A model generated the notes under the pieces. The model made no database searches. It had not been told where the DNA came from and saw nothing but the letters and a program-made list of their open reading frames with translations. Position numbers and translations under genes: made by a program. This document shows, piece after piece, positions 34,912 through 44,066 of a stretch of 64,000 bases of DNA (the first letter of the stretch is position 1; every line of letters begins with the position of its first letter). Source of the DNA: Bifidobacterium moukalabense DSM 27321 (lineage in GTDB: Bacteria; Actinomycetota; Actinomycetes; Actinomycetales; Bifidobacteriaceae); the NCBI RefSeq assembly GCF_000522505.1, contig NZ_AZMV01000002.1, positions 124,177 to 188,176 of the forward strand, given 5' to 3'.

Positions 34912-37860
34912 TCAGCCGATCTGCATGGCGGCCTTACGTCGTGCGGAGAAACGACGGAAAGTCAGCACCTCGAGCCCAACGATCAGCAGGGCCGCCACAC
35001 CGACCGCCACGTAGTAGACGTACTTCCACGTCGGAGTCGCTATCTTCGGCTGACCGTCCTCATACAGCCAGCTGTTTACGGCGGTATACAGGATGTTGTG
35101 GGCCGCGGTACGCATCGCCTTGACGGAGGTGGCGGATTTGTCGGTGATCACATTCGCGCCTTCGATGGTGGCGAGCATCGCATCGTTGCCGTTGCGAATG
35201 GCCTGGTCACCGATCTGATAGCCGAAGCCACCGAAGTAGTCGGTTTCCACAAAGCCACGGAATCCCCATTCGCCGCGCAACACGGTATTAAGCATGTTGG
35301 AATTGGCGGAGGAGTAGCCGTTACCCACGTAGTTGAACGAAGCCATCACGGCGGTGGCGCCACCGTCTTTCACCGCCATTTCGAACGGCTTGAAGTAGAT
35401 TTCACGCATGGACTGCTCGTCGGCCCAGGTGCACAGCATGGCCACGCGGTTGGTCTCCTGATCGTTCAGCGCGAAGTGCTTGATGAACGGATACACGCCT
35501 TTGGCCCGTGCGCCGGCCACCTGTTGGGCGGCCATGATGCCGGAGAGCGTGCCGTCTTCGGAGAAGTATTCGAAGTTACGGCCGGCATACGGCGTGCGGT
35601 GGATGTTCATGGCGGGCGCATACCAACCGGTCACGTTCATCTCGTGGGCCATGTCGCCGATGGTCTCGCCGAACTTGCGGGCCAAGTCCTTGCTGAAGGT
35701 GTTGGCCACGGATACGCCGGATGGCAGGCCGATGGAGCCGACGCCGGTGAAGTTGTTGTTCAGCGTGGACGGACCGTCAACATCGGATTGGCGGGGCTTG
35801 TCGATGGAAGCGACCGCAGCGTTGCCATAGCCTGCGAAGGCGATAAGCTGGTTCATTTCGTCGTAGGTGAGTTCGTCAAGCAGATCGTCCCACTTGGCAT
35901 CGTCGTAATCCTTGCCATACATTTCGTAGAGCTTGATGCCGTTCTTGGCGCCGGTGGTCGGCATCGTGTCGGCGTCATCGTCCTCATTCTCATAATTGGA
36001 GGCATTGACGAAGGTCTTCTTGTATTCCTCCGGCATGGAGCGGCTGGCCGGAGCGGCGGTCACCTCGCTGAAGTTGGCGAAGTGGCCGGCACGTGACAGC
36101 GTTTCGAATGTCGGCTTGATGTTGTCGAACTGGTTCGTTGCGGCGGTTACGTCGCTGGAACGCGGGTTCGACTTGTCGTAGGTGACGGTTTCGGCCACAT
36201 TGACGGTTTGGTGATCGATCATCTCATGCGCGCTGGCATTGATGGAGATGTCATAGTCGCCGGCTTCCAGCACATACGCCTTGGCCGTATCGGCATCGTA
36301 GGAGGCCATGTCCTCGTCGTTGAACGTAATGGTCATGGTCTGCGATTCACCAGGATTGAGTTCCTTGGTTTTTTCGACATCGATGAGATTGACGGAGGAC
36401 TTTTCGATGCCACCGTCGGTGTACGGCGGATTGTAGTAGACTTCGACCGCATCCTTCCCCGCGACGTCTCCGGTGTTGGTGACGGTCACGTCGAAAGTGA
36501 TTTTGCCGGATCGGGCATCATATGTCACCTCGCCCATCTTTTGCGTGAAGGTGGTATATGACAGGCCATATCCGAACGGATACTGCACGATGGAATCGTA
36601 GTCGATCGCACCCTCGTCGTCGGCGGTCTCATAATACTTGTAGCCCGTATAGATGCCTTCCACGTAGTTCACGAAGCTCGGCAGCACATGCAGGTCCTGG
36701 CCGGCGAAATTGGTGTCGACGGCGAACTCATCCATATTGTCGTATTGGAACTGGCCATAGTTGTTGAACCACGGCGCCTTGGAGAAATCCTTGATGAAGG
36801 TGTCGGTGTTGCGACCGGAAGGATTGACGGCACCGGTCAGCACCTCGCCGAGTGCGCTGAAGCCGGTCTGGCCCGCCGGCGGGGCCCACAGCACGGACTT
36901 GATGGCCGCATGATCATCCACGAAGTTCAGGTTGAGTGGATTGGCGCCGTTGTAGACCACCACCACGTTCTTGAAGTTCGAGGTGACCATGTCGATCATG
37001 TTGCGTTCGGTTCCGGAAAGGTCGAGATAGCCCTCGCCTTCCTCGAAATCGTTGTATTCCGTGGAATTGTTGTGGTACACGGAAACCGCGTCGCTCTGCT
37101 CGTCCTTTCCGACGACGGCGCTGCTGCCCGGACCGAACTGGCGGTAGTCGCCGGTCTTGGACATGTCGCTCGGCAGGTCGAAGCATTCGCCGCCGGTGCG
37201 AGCCAGCACGATGATTGCGGTATCGGAAAAATCCTTCGCATTGCTTAGCAAAGTGTCGGAATAGGAATCGACGGTCGGCTCGGGCAACGTCCAATCCTGT
37301 GTGGCCGCACCATTCTGCGGACGGTCCGCGCGATACCTGACGTAAAAATCGGAAAGCTCGCTGTTGGTCTCGATGCCCGCGTCGGCCATGCCCTGCAGGA
37401 TCGACGTGGTCTCATACTGGTCGTTCATGGAGCCGGAGCCCGTGCCACCATAGATTGGATTGGTGGAGGCCCAGCCGAATACATTCACTTTCTTCGAGGC
37501 CAATGGCAGCGTATCGCCTTCGTTTTTCAGCAGCACAATGCCTTCGCGTTCGATGTCGGCAGCCAGTTGCTTGGTCTGCGCGATGGTCCGTTCGCTCAGC
37601 GTGCCGCTGCCGGACATCAGTGACAGCATGGTGTTCAACGGACCGAACAGCATGGTGCTGACGGCCACGACGATGGCGATCAATGTCACGATCCATGTCT
37701 GCGCATGCACCATCTTGCGTATGCCGACGCTTTTCACGGTGCGCTTGTTGGTCACGAACGTCACCATCAGCGCCACCGCCAGCACCGCCGCCATGACGAT
37801 CAGCTGCGTTCTGACCGACTCGAGTGTGCTGATCACATCGGAAAAATTGATGTCAAGCAT
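34912..37860 (-). CDS. Membrane-anchored GH3 beta-glucosidase-like enzyme with reversed domain order
   Basis: A 982-residue GH3 enzyme. Two transmembrane helices come first (about 18-38 and 54-74). The GH3 C-terminal alpha/beta sandwich (about 95-400) and the fibronectin-III-like domain (about 440-570) follow. The TIM barrel with its catalytic aspartate comes last: Asp874 in GFVETDYFGG, after KHFALNDQETNR. A third helix (about 948-970) and a basic tail end the protein. Normal GH3 has the barrel first; the reversed order is known from a few rumen beta-glucosidases. The helix pattern places the enzyme outside the cell, tethered at both ends. AAGGAG lies 7 bp before the ATG. A promoter with LytTR-type repeats lies upstream (38000-38034), next to the two-component genes. 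Probable substrate: beta-glucosides or cello-oligosaccharides. Confidence 0.9.
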   Translation of the reverse strand: MLDINFSDVISTLESVRTQLIVMAAVLAVALMVTFVTNKRTVKSVGIRKMVHAQTWIVTLIAIVVAVSTMLFGPLNTMLSLMSGSGTLSERTIAQTKQLAADIEREGIVLLKNEGDTLPLASKKVNVFGWASTNPIYGGTGSGSMNDQYETTSILQGMADAGIETNSELSDFYVRYRADRPQNGAATQDWTLPEPTVDSYSDTLLSNAKDFSDTAIIVLARTGGECFDLPSDMSKTGDYRQFGPGSSAVVGKDEQSDAVSVYHNNSTEYNDFEEGEGYLDLSGTERNMIDMVTSNFKNVVVVYNGANPLNLNFVDDHAAIKSVLWAPPAGQTGFSALGEVLTGAVNPSGRNTDTFIKDFSKAPWFNNYGQFQYDNMDEFAVDTNFAGQDLHVLPSFVNYVEGIYTGYKYYETADDEGAIDYDSIVQYPFGYGLSYTTFTQKMGEVTYDARSGKITFDVTVTNTGDVAGKDAVEVYYNPPYTDGGIEKSSVNLIDVEKTKELNPGESQTMTITFNDEDMASYDADTAKAYVLEAGDYDISINASAHEMIDHQTVNVAETVTYDKSNPRSSDVTAATNQFDNIKPTFETLSRAGHFANFSEVTAAPASRSMPEEYKKTFVNASNYENEDDDADTMPTTGAKNGIKLYEMYGKDYDDAKWDDLLDELTYDEMNQLIAFAGYGNAAVASIDKPRQSDVDGPSTLNNNFTGVGSIGLPSGVSVANTFSKDLARKFGETIGDMAHEMNVTGWYAPAMNIHRTPYAGRNFEYFSEDGTLSGIMAAQQVAGARAKGVYPFIKHFALNDQETNRVAMLCTWADEQSMREIYFKPFEMAVKDGGATAVMASFNYVGNGYSSANSNMLNTVLRGEWGFRGFVETDYFGGFGYQIGDQAIRNGNDAMLATIEGANVITDKSATSVKAMRTAAHNILYTAVNSWLYEDGQPKIATPTWKYVYYVAVGVAALLIVGLEVLTFRRFSARRKAAMQIG

Positions 37861-37926
37861 CTCGTTACTCCTTCTATTCTCATACCGGGCATCCGCTCCC
37901 TTGCGTTGGACGCTCGTGCAAGATCC

Positions 37927-37949
37927 CGTACGACCTTCCTTGTCGTACG
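37927..37949. promoter_or_regulatory. Leader hairpin of the GH3 mRNA
   Basis: CGTACGAC (37927-37934) pairs with GTCGTACG (37942-37949). It lies between the predicted start point and the GH3 start codon and may stabilise or regulate the mRNA. Confidence 0.4.
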
Positions 37950-37965
37950 CCGCCTTGTGATTCCG

Positions 37966-37994
37966 ACGATAGAAGAGCCCTGCAGGCTTGCGAA
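37966..37994 (-). promoter_or_regulatory. Predicted GH3 promoter
   Basis: On the minus strand TTCGCA (37994-37989) and TATCGT (37971-37966) are separated by 17 bp. The -35 is weak, as expected for a promoter that needs an activator, and the LytTR-type repeats end 5 bp upstream of it. Confidence 0.55.
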
Positions 37995-37999
37995 GGAAA

Positions 38000-38034
38000 G
38001 GTACGGGAACGGTCGGTTCCGGTACGCGAACGGT
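38000..38034. promoter_or_regulatory. LytTR-type direct repeats upstream of the GH3 promoter
   Basis: GGTACGGGAACGGT (38000-38013) and GGTACGCGAACGGT (38021-38034) are direct repeats with a 21-bp period, two helical turns. On the minus strand each reads ACCGTTC..., matching the A-C-x-GTT core of AgrA/LytTR sites, whose two 9-bp boxes are separated by 12 bp. The response regulator encoded next door (39409-40116) is the obvious ligand. Confidence 0.72.
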
Positions 38035-38064
38035 AGGCGCCGCCGATGGGCCCGTAGCGAGGAC

Positions 38065-39412
38065 CTACGACTTCGGCAACATGATGCTTACATCGAATAT
38101 GCCGTTCTCCGTGGTCACGCTCATATCGCCGCCCAGCCGTGCGACAATCATGCGGATGCTTTTCAGACCGTAGCCGTGGCTGGTTTTGTCGGATTTCGTA
38201 GTGATGATCTCGCCCTGGCCGTTACGGTCGAGTTCGTCGAAATAGTTGACGATGTTGATGCTGGCCAGCCGCCCGCGCATCACACCGGTCAGTTTGATGA
38301 CCCGTCGCTCCTCGTCGGCAAGCTTTTCGCACGCCTCGATGGCATTGTCGAGCGCATTGCCGAACAGCGAGTAGATGTCGTAGTCGCTGACATCGTCAAG
38401 ACAGCCCGCATCAAACATGTAGGTGAAGCGGATGTTCTTGCGATCGCATTCCAGATTTTTTTTGCGTCAGCACCACGTCAAGCGCGGCATTGCCGGTTTT
38501 GGCGATGCTGCCGTAGGCGCTGACGGACTGCGATATTTCGTCGAGCATGGCATTGGAGGCCTGAGTTCCCCCGGCTTCGTTGACGGTGGTGCGCAACCGT
38601 GCCACCTGATGCTTCAGATCGTGGTAGTGCACGTTCGTGGTGTCGATGGTGTCTTTGAGCAGTTCGTAGTAGTTGGTGCGCATGTCGTTCATGCGTTTCA
38701 TGAACGCGAGTTCGTCGGTCAGTCGCTGATTGCGAGACAATTCGCCGAACATGAGCAGAATCATCACGCACACCAAAATCGACACGGAACGGAACACGAA
38801 CGACGTGGCCACCGCATGGGTGCCGACCGAGGCATACGAACTCAATCCCAAAGTCACGCCCAGCATGCTCAACGCCAGGAACAGCAATGATGCGTTGGAG
38901 CTCACACGCATCCTCATCACGTCGAAACGACGGATGAAGCACAGGTGGCAGGCAACGTACACGGCAACGAACATCATGATTCTCAGCAGCTCCCCGGCCA
39001 GCCACGTATGCAGCGGGGCAAAGGGCAATGCCTCACGTGCAAGGTGCCCGAGGCTGGTGCAGGCCGACGCTATGTGCTGCACCGCATAGCCGCAGATGGA
39101 AATCGACATGACGACATGCGCGCCGCAATCCAGCACTGCGGCGGCCGCAACGTTCGCCGCCAGATACAGCAACAGAAAGTTCGTGACGGAACGTAGCACG
39201 CCGATACGAATCAGCGCGTGCCCACCATAGAATGCGATCGCCAGCAAAGCCGTGAACAACAGCAGTGCCGGTATCGCAATCACAAGCCGACGTTTGAAAC
39301 ACGGTTTTTTCGGCACTTGCAGGGCGAACAGGGCCTGCGCCACCATCATCTCGACGATTACGGCCTCGTTGTTGAACAGCGTGAGTGGGGAGACCAATTG
39401 CGCGGCGCTCAT
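38065..39412 (-). pseudogene. AgrC/HPK10-type sensor histidine kinase, frameshifted at a run of eight A
   Basis: A membrane sensor kinase. Six hydrophobic helices (residues about 15-225) are followed by a coiled linker and the phosphoacceptor motif HYHDLKHQ with His264. The ATP-binding domain with LFGNALDNAIEAC and GYGLKSIR lies in another frame. The break is at 38456-38463, eight T on the plus strand. With seven, the frame reads LTQKNLECDRKNIRFTYMFD and joins both parts. As sequenced, translation stops at 38411 and the kinase lacks its ATPase domain. ATG 39412 overlaps the stop of the response regulator (ATGA). Transcriptional slippage on the A run, phase variation or a sequencing error are all possible. 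Confidence 0.85.
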
Positions 39413-40116
39413 CGCACCGCTCCCATCGACAACGTGACCGCACGCATGATCTCCTGTTTTTTCGAGCGGCTGACCTCCACCGTCCAATCACCGACAGTGA
39501 CGCGATTGCCGTCAATGCCGGTCACGTTATCGATATTGATCAGATACCAGCGGTTGCAGCGCATGAAGTTGCCTTGCCTGAGCGCTTCTTCGGCCTGTGC
39601 GAGCGTGCCTTTGACGGTGATGTCGCCCTCAGTGGTGTGATAGGTGATGTAATGGTTGCGCACTTCCACGTAACCGATGCGGTCGAATGCGACAATCTGC
39701 GTGGTGCCGCGCGCCGTCAGGCTCAATGTCTGCCCGCGTCGGCGTTCCACGCGTTGCGACGCGCGGTGCATCACCATGGCGAAACTGCCGTAATCGATTG
39801 GTTTGACGATAAAATCCAGCGCCTCCACCTCGTAGCCTTTGATGGCGAGCTGCGCCATGTTCGTCACAAAGATCAGGATGGTGGTCGGGTCGGTTTCACG
39901 GATGATGTGGGCCGCCCTGATACCATCGACCTCGCTCATTTCAATGTCCAGGAAGATGATGTCGTACTGCGGTTTGTAGTGATGCAATAGGTCGACGGCA
40001 CTTGAGTATTCCCGGATTTCCAATGGTTCCGCGTTTTCCTGCATATAGCGGCGGGCGAATCCGGCAAGTCGCGCGCGGGCGGACGCATCGTCATCGACAA
40101 TCGCCAGCATCGTCAT
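39409..40116 (-). CDS. LytTR-family response regulator
   Basis: A 235-residue two-component response regulator. The receiver domain has the acidic pair in IVDDDAS, phosphoacceptor Asp57 in IIFLDIEM and Lys105 in DFIVKPI. The C-terminal LytTR DNA-binding domain (about 130-235) contains YVEVRNHYITYHT and MRCNRWYLINI. LytTR regulators bind paired direct repeats about two turns apart. Such a pair lies at the GH3 promoter at 38000-38034. The start at 40116 has GAGGG upstream; a longer in-frame extension to 40230 is not supported. It is the first gene of the two-component operon and is divergent from the cellobiose phosphorylase gene. Confidence 0.92.
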   Translation of the reverse strand: MTMLAIVDDDASARARLAGFARRYMQENAEPLEIREYSSAVDLLHHYKPQYDIIFLDIEMSEVDGIRAAHIIRETDPTTILIFVTNMAQLAIKGYEVEALDFIVKPIDYGSFAMVMHRASQRVERRRGQTLSLTARGTTQIVAFDRIGYVEVRNHYITYHTTEGDITVKGTLAQAEEALRQGNFMRCNRWYLINIDNVTGIDGNRVTVGDWTVEVSRSKKQEIMRAVTLSMGAVR

Positions 40117-40231
40117 GAAACCGCCCTCGCTTTCTCTTCGTCGATTTGTGCCAAGCTTAGCAGTGCATCCCTTGTTCCGTCGTATACGTCGCAATCGCTC
40201 CGCACCGCACACGCAACACGGTCGGATCACT

Positions 40232-40251
40232 TATTTATAAAGTTATAAATA
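40232..40251. promoter_or_regulatory. AT-rich dyad between response regulator and GH94 genes
   Basis: TATTTATAA-AG-TTATAAATA is a perfect inverted repeat with a 2-bp centre, conspicuous in GC-rich surroundings. It lies 126 bp before the GH94 start and 116 bp before the regulator start. It may be an operator for either gene and contains -10-like TATAAA/TATAAT variants on both strands. Confidence 0.5.
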
Positions 40252-40376
40252 GCGTGGTATCCTTATGGGGAAACGCAATAACCAACAAACACTGGCCGCG
40301 GCCACGCGCAACGCCGCCCCGCGTACGCCCACGCCCGCAGCCAGAAGCCGCAACGAAGCAGTCTGAAAGGATTCCC

Positions 40377-42881
40377 ATGAAGTACGGCCACTTCGATGAC
40401 TCCGCCCGTGAGTATGTAATCGAGACCCCGGCGACTCCGCTGCCGTGGATCAACTACCTCGGCAACGAGGACTTCTTCTCCCTGGTCTCCAATACCGGTG
40501 GTGGCTACTCCTTCTACAAGGACGCCAAGCTGCGTCGCATCACCCGCTATCGCTACAACAATGTACCGGGCGACAACGGCTCGCGCAACTACTACCTGAG
40601 CCTTATGGACTCCAACGCCATCAACGCCAAGCCGATCGACACCTGGTCGCCAACCTTCCTGCCGTGCAAGACGCCGCTTGACTCCTACAAGTGCCGTCAG
40701 GGCATCGGCTATACCGTATTCGAGGCCGCCAGGCATGGCATCGAATCCAAGCTCACCGCATTCGTTCCGCTGAAGACCAATGCCGAGATCAACCGTCTCG
40801 ACGTAACCAACACCACCGACGAACCGGTGGTGCTCGACGTGACCGGTTCCGTGGAATGGTGCCTGTGGAACGCCGTCGACGATTCCTCCAACTTCCAGCG
40901 CAACCTGTCCACCGGCGAGGTGGAGATCGAACAGCAGAGCGACGCCACCTTGATCTACCACAAGACCGAATTCAAGGAACGCCGCAACCACTACGCATTC
41001 TTCGCCGTCAACTCCCCCGTCGTCGGCTTCGACACGAGCCGCGACGAGTTCCTCGGCAAGTTCAACGGCTGGGACACCCCGCAGGTCATCGCCGAAGGCC
41101 AGGTCCACGATTCCGTGGCCCACGGCTGGTTCCCGATCGCCGCCGACCGCGTGCGCCTCGAACTCGAGCCGGGCGAGACCAAGTCGCTCATCTTCGTGCT
41201 GGGCTACATCGAAGTCGCCAAGGAAGACAAGTGGGAGGACCCGGACAACCCGGCCAAGGTCGGCATCATCAACAAGAAGCCGGCGCATGAGCTGTTCCGC
41301 CGCTTCGCCACCGTCGAGCAGGTCGAGGCCGCCCTTAAGGAGCTCAATACCTACTGGACCGAGCTGCTGACCACCTACAGCGTGGAATCCGGCGACGAGA
41401 AGCTCGACCGCATGGTCAACATCTGGCATCAGTACCAGTGCATGGTCACCTTCAACATGTCCCGTTCCGCCTCCTACTACGAGTCCGGCATGGGCCGCGG
41501 CATGGGCTTCCGCGACTCCAACCAGGATCTGCTCGGCTTCGTGCACCTGATTCCGGGCCGCGCACGCCAGCGCATCATCGACATCGCCTCCACCCAGATG
41601 GAGGACGGTTCCGCATGGCACCAGTACCAGCCGCTTACCAAGAAGGGCAACGCCGACATCGGCGGCGGCTTCAACGATGATCCGCTGTGGCTCGTGGCCG
41701 GCGTGAACGCGTACCTCGCCGAGACCGGCGACGCGTCGATCCTGACCGAACCGGTGCCGTTCAACAACGTCGAAGGCTCCGAAGTGCCGCTGCTCGAGCA
41801 TCTGCGCCGCTCCGTGAACTTCACCATCACGCACAAGGGTCCGCACGGCATCCCGCTGATCGGCCGCGCCGACTGGAACGACTGCCTGAACCTCAACTGC
41901 TTCTCCGACACCCCCGGCGAAAGCTTCCAGACCGTGGAGAACAACGACACGGGTGTTGCCGAATCCGTGTTCATCGGCGGCATGTTCGTGCTGTACGGCG
42001 GTCAGTATGCCGACATCATCGAGCATTACGGCCAGCTCACCGGCATGACCGACGCCGAGATCGCCGCCGAAGCCGCCAATGTGCGCGCCGAGATCGGCCA
42101 GGTCTCCGAAGCGGTCGAAACCGCCGGCTGGGACGGCGAATGGTTCGTACGCGCCTACGACGCATACTCGCGCAAGGTCGGCACGCATGAAGACACCGAG
42201 GGTCAGATCTACATCGAACCGCAGGGCATGTGCGTGATGGCCGGCATCGGCCTCGATGACGGCAAGGCCCAGCAGGCCCTGAAGTCCGTGAAGGACAAGC
42301 TGACCTGCGATTGGGGCACCGCCATCCTCGCCCCGGCCTATTCCACCTACCGCATCGAGCTGGGCGAGATCTCGTCCTACCCGCGCGGGTACAAGGAGAA
42401 CGGCGGCATCTTCTGCCATAACAACCCGTGGATCTCCATCGCCAATGCGCTGGCCGACAACAATGAGGAGGCCTTCGCGGTCTACCAGCGCAACTGCCCG
42501 GCCTACGTGGAAGACAAGTCCGACATCCGCAAGGTGGAACCATACGTCTACTGCCAGATGGTGGCCGGCCCGGAGGCACCGACCCCGGGCGAAGGCAAGA
42601 ACTCCTGGCTGACCGGTACCGCCGCCTGGACGTTCGTGGACGTGTCCCAGTATCTGCTGGGCGTGCGCCCGACGCTTGACGGCCTGGCCATCGAGCCGCA
42701 TCTGCCCGAGCAGTTCACCGACCTGATCGTGACCCGTGTGTTCCGTGGCGTGACCTATCGCATTGCCATGAAGCGCACCGGCGAGCGCACGGTGAGCGTC
42801 AACGGCGAACGGCTTGCAGGCAATGTCGTGCCGGTCCCGACCGACGACACCAAGCTGGTCGAGGTGGCCGTCACCTTCTGA
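40377..42881 (+). CDS. GH94 cellobiose phosphorylase
   Basis: An 834-residue GH94 inverting phosphorylase that splits cellobiose with phosphate into glucose 1-phosphate and glucose in the cytoplasm, saving ATP. Family motifs: SNTGGGYSFYKD at the N-terminus, YYESGMGRGMGFRDSNQDLLG in the barrel region, and GRADWNDCLNLNCFS (496-510), where the catalytic general acid is one of the aspartates at 499 or 502. The motif is that of cellobiose phosphorylase rather than chitobiose or cellodextrin phosphorylases. The start at 40377 has AAAGG 8 bp upstream; a frame extension to 40254 has none. A strong terminator follows at 42895-42934. A very long antisense frame over this gene is a composition effect. 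Confidence 0.95.
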   Translation: MKYGHFDDSAREYVIETPATPLPWINYLGNEDFFSLVSNTGGGYSFYKDAKLRRITRYRYNNVPGDNGSRNYYLSLMDSNAINAKPIDTWSPTFLPCKTPLDSYKCRQGIGYTVFEAARHGIESKLTAFVPLKTNAEINRLDVTNTTDEPVVLDVTGSVEWCLWNAVDDSSNFQRNLSTGEVEIEQQSDATLIYHKTEFKERRNHYAFFAVNSPVVGFDTSRDEFLGKFNGWDTPQVIAEGQVHDSVAHGWFPIAADRVRLELEPGETKSLIFVLGYIEVAKEDKWEDPDNPAKVGIINKKPAHELFRRFATVEQVEAALKELNTYWTELLTTYSVESGDEKLDRMVNIWHQYQCMVTFNMSRSASYYESGMGRGMGFRDSNQDLLGFVHLIPGRARQRIIDIASTQMEDGSAWHQYQPLTKKGNADIGGGFNDDPLWLVAGVNAYLAETGDASILTEPVPFNNVEGSEVPLLEHLRRSVNFTITHKGPHGIPLIGRADWNDCLNLNCFSDTPGESFQTVENNDTGVAESVFIGGMFVLYGGQYADIIEHYGQLTGMTDAEIAAEAANVRAEIGQVSEAVETAGWDGEWFVRAYDAYSRKVGTHEDTEGQIYIEPQGMCVMAGIGLDDGKAQQALKSVKDKLTCDWGTAILAPAYSTYRIELGEISSYPRGYKENGGIFCHNNPWISIANALADNNEEAFAVYQRNCPAYVEDKSDIRKVEPYVYCQMVAGPEAPTPGEGKNSWLTGTAAWTFVDVSQYLLGVRPTLDGLAIEPHLPEQFTDLIVTRVFRGVTYRIAMKRTGERTVSVNGERLAGNVVPVPTDDTKLVEVAVTF

Positions 42882-42894
42882 CATCAGCCATCCA

Positions 42895-42934
42895 GCATGT
42901 GAGGATGCCGCGTTCCACCGGCATCCTCACATGC
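42895..42934 (+). terminator. Intrinsic terminator of the GH94 gene
   Basis: A 16-bp perfect stem, GCATGTGAGGATGCCG (42895-42910) with 42919-42934, has an 8-base loop and is followed by TTTCTTTTCT. It lies 13 bp after the stop codon. Confidence 0.9.
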
Positions 42935-43032
42935 TTTCTTTTCTGCCATGCGCAGACAATCAACCCATATTGCGAAAGGCACGGGCGAGTAGCGCCCGAT
43001 GCCTATAACCCCCTTATGAATAAGATAACGCT

Positions 43033-43854
43033 ATGCAGTATTTCGAACATGAGATTTCCGGCATCGACGGCACCTGCGCCAGGTTCGTCGGATATTGCCT
43101 TGACAACAGTGAAGAGATCGTTCCGGATCGCAGGCGACCGGCGGTGTTAGTGATTCCCGGCGGCGGCTATGAGATGACGTCCGACCGTGAGGCCGAGCCG
43201 ATTGCGATGCAGTTCCTTGCAACCGGCTACAACGCTTTCGTCTTGCGATATTCCGTGAAGCCGTCCGTCTTTCCGGTCGCGCTGTTGGAAGCGGCCGAAG
43301 CGATGAGGCAGATTCGCGAACATGCCGCCCAATGGCATGTCGATGCGAACGCCATCGCAGTGATCGGCTTTTCCGCGGGCGGCCACCTTGCCGCGAATCT
43401 CGCCACTTCCGCCGGCGACGATGTGATTGCGGCGCACGGCTATGATCCTGACGCCGTACGCCCGAACGCCCTGATGCTCGCCTATCCGGTGATCACTTCG
43501 GGCCCGCTCGCCCACCGCGGCAGTTTCGACGCGCTGCTGGGGGAGCGCAAGGCCGACCCGGAAGCGCTGGAATCCGTGTCCATTGAGAAGCATATCGACG
43601 GCAAGACCCCGCCGGTGTTCGTCTGGCATACCGTTCCCGACGACTGCGTGCCATATGAGAACACGCTTATGCTCATCAACGCCTGCAAGCAGGCCGGCGT
43701 AAGCATCGAGGCGCACCTGTTCCCGAGCGGCGGCCACGGTCTATCGCTTGGCACCGCCGAAACGGCGTGGCAGGGTATCAACGGCATCGAGGAATGCGTG
43801 CAGGTGTGGCCGCAGCTGGCTGCCGCGTGGATGCGCAGGACGTTCGCCAAATAA
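43033..43854 (+). CDS. Alpha/beta hydrolase, putative acetyl-carbohydrate esterase
   Basis: A 273-residue alpha/beta hydrolase. The oxyanion motif is IPGGGYEMTSDREAEPIA (46-63), the nucleophile is the Ser in GFSAGGHLAANLA (near residue 118), the acid is the Asp in TVPDDCVPYEN and the histidine lies in GGHGLSLG. This pattern is common in cytoplasmic esterases, often labelled xylanase or acetyl xylan esterase, encoded near glycoside hydrolases. It has no signal peptide. The start is taken as ATG 43033, although no good ribosome site precedes it. A GC-rich hairpin-like stretch (42979-43004) lies upstream. Substrate is inferred from neighbours only. Confidence 0.85.
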   Translation: MQYFEHEISGIDGTCARFVGYCLDNSEEIVPDRRRPAVLVIPGGGYEMTSDREAEPIAMQFLATGYNAFVLRYSVKPSVFPVALLEAAEAMRQIREHAAQWHVDANAIAVIGFSAGGHLAANLATSAGDDVIAAHGYDPDAVRPNALMLAYPVITSGPLAHRGSFDALLGERKADPEALESVSIEKHIDGKTPPVFVWHTVPDDCVPYENTLMLINACKQAGVSIEAHLFPSGGHGLSLGTAETAWQGINGIEECVQVWPQLAAAWMRRTFAK

Positions 43855-44066
43855 GCGTGGCCGTCGGCCATGCCCATCCTCAGCACATTCTTGACACTTC
43901 CCTGCAATAGGACCCGAGATATGGCGGCTGACGGCTACATACCATCATGAAAACCACCGGGCTTCGGCGGTATCGGGTAATTAAACACCCTTTCAATAAC
44001 GGGAAATTCAGGAGTACAGTAGGGACGGCACAGTCTGCGGAATAGGCGAAGGAGAAGGAGGCTGAC

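Noticed and set aside
40263..42884. Minus-strand open frame of 873 codons opposite the GH94 gene
   Set aside because: A shadow of the GC-rich codon use of cellobiose phosphorylase. It has no ribosome site or family motifs, and the plus-strand protein is unmistakable.
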